From NCBI GenBank assembly GCA_025454275.1, contig JALOOS010000098.1, positions 1-6,514 of the forward strand: 6,514 nt of DNA. Direction: 5' to 3'. The translations under genes and the position numbers were made by a program. Below the pieces are notes generated by a model that ran no database searches, was not told where the DNA came from, and saw only the letters and a program-made list of their open reading frames with translations. The DNA comes from Desulfobacterales bacterium. Its GTDB lineage: Bacteria; Desulfobacterota; Desulfobacteria; Desulfobacterales; SpSt-501. This document shows positions 6,019 to 6,514 of this stretch, one piece after another (within the stretch, counting starts at the first letter, position 1; each line of letters opens with the position of its first letter).

Positions 6019-6514
6019 AATCTTATCCTTTATTTCCAGCGCCATGCTCTGCCTACTGGCCTGCGGGTCGGGCGGTCCGGTCGAGCCCGAGGAGTACCTG
6101 ATCCGCTCCGGGGAGCGAACGGTTACCGCCCGTGAGTTTCTCCAGGCGCTTGAGATTGCCAAAACGGCCTATCCGGACAGCCTGGAGCCCGGGAACAGGG
6201 GTATGGCAGCGGCGCGCTCCAGTCTGCTCGAGGAGATGGCAATCGAGCTTGTTCTGCTGCAGCGCGCAGACGAGCTCGGGCTGGCGGTAACCGATGCCGA
6301 GCTCGAGTCGGCGGTCGCTGCCGTGGCCGCCGACTACCCGCCCGGGGTGTTCGAGCAAACCCTGGTGGAGTCCGCCGTGAGCCGCGACGCCTGGCGGAAG
6401 CGCTTGCAGGTGCGGCTCCTAATGGAAAAGGTGATGGAATCCGACCTGCAGGGGCAGGCCGGCATCACGGCCGAAGAGGTGGCGGCCGCCTACGAGCGCC
6501 ACTACCGCGGTCGT
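6005..6514 (+). CDS. SurA/PpiC-like peptidyl-prolyl isomerase lipoprotein (3' partial)
   Basis: Only the first 170 codons are in the window. The frame runs off the right edge. The start MKKIKILSF leads into a hydrophobic segment ending in the lipobox LLAC with C20, so the product is probably exported, lipid-modified and anchored on the periplasmic side. The mature part resembles the N-terminal chaperone domain of SurA/PpiC proteins: EYLIRSGERTVTAREF near the start, a helix LLEEMAIELVLLQRADELGL, the segment AVSRDAWRKRLQVRLLMEKV, and ITAEEVAAAYERHY, which usually comes just before the isomerase domain. That catalytic domain is not visible, so activity is inferred from the family. The ATG overlaps the end of mfd by 14 bases in another frame, and an in-frame ATG nine bases earlier (5996) is an alternative. 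No clear ribosome site is seen, so translation coupled to mfd is likely. Confidence 0.85.
   Translation, partial: MKKIKILSFISSAMLCLLACGSGGPVEPEEYLIRSGERTVTAREFLQALEIAKTAYPDSLEPGNRGMAAARSSLLEEMAIELVLLQRADELGLAVTDAELESAVAAVAADYPPGVFEQTLVESAVSRDAWRKRLQVRLLMEKVMESDLQGQAGITAEEVAAAYERHYRGR

Noticed and set aside
2305..6162. Minus-strand open frame of 1285 codons covering all of mfd
   Set aside because: It is antisense to the well-supported mfd gene, crosses the tRNA-Thr gene, and has a composition (rich in Gly, Pro, Arg, Gln, His) typical of a GC-rich shadow frame with no domain motif.

Overview
The window is GC-rich chromosomal DNA with tightly packed housekeeping and regulatory genes. The likely source is a deltaproteobacterial-type organism (Desulfobacterota or a relative). 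This is an inference from three things: an NtrC-family sigma-54 activator, an IHF-alpha-like protein, and mfd followed by a SurA/PpiC-like lipoprotein. No base in the window fixes the taxon. No mobile element, CRISPR array or cluster of foreign genes was seen.

Layout. Bases 1-1379 (+) hold a sigma-54-dependent response regulator that lacks only its first residues, which lie before the window. It converges on a minus-strand pair: a 48-residue acidic coiled-coil protein I do not recognise (1794-1940) and an IHF-alpha/HU-family DNA-bending protein (1430-1717). A gene-free stretch (1941-2393) follows. It contains a -35/-10 pair on the minus strand, a U-tailed terminator hairpin just downstream of it, further inverted repeats, a candidate plus-strand promoter and the probable terminator of the tRNA unit. 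A complete tRNA-Thr(CGU) gene lies at 2394-2469 (-). Head to head with it, 18 bases away, is mfd (2488-6018, +), the transcription-repair coupling factor. Its last codons overlap the start of a secreted lipoprotein of the SurA/PpiC peptidyl-prolyl isomerase type (6005 to the window end, +).

How it works together. Mfd removes stalled RNA polymerase at DNA lesions and recruits UvrA. The overlapping lipoprotein gene is probably co-transcribed with it, although its role (envelope protein folding) is unrelated. IHF is a known architectural partner of sigma-54 activators, so its position next to an NtrC-type regulator is suggestive, but the two genes converge and do not form an operon.

No clearly novel system was found. 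The parts most worth a second look are the small coiled-coil gene with its structured leader, and the tRNA-Thr/mfd junction, where the tRNA promoter lies inside the first codons of mfd.
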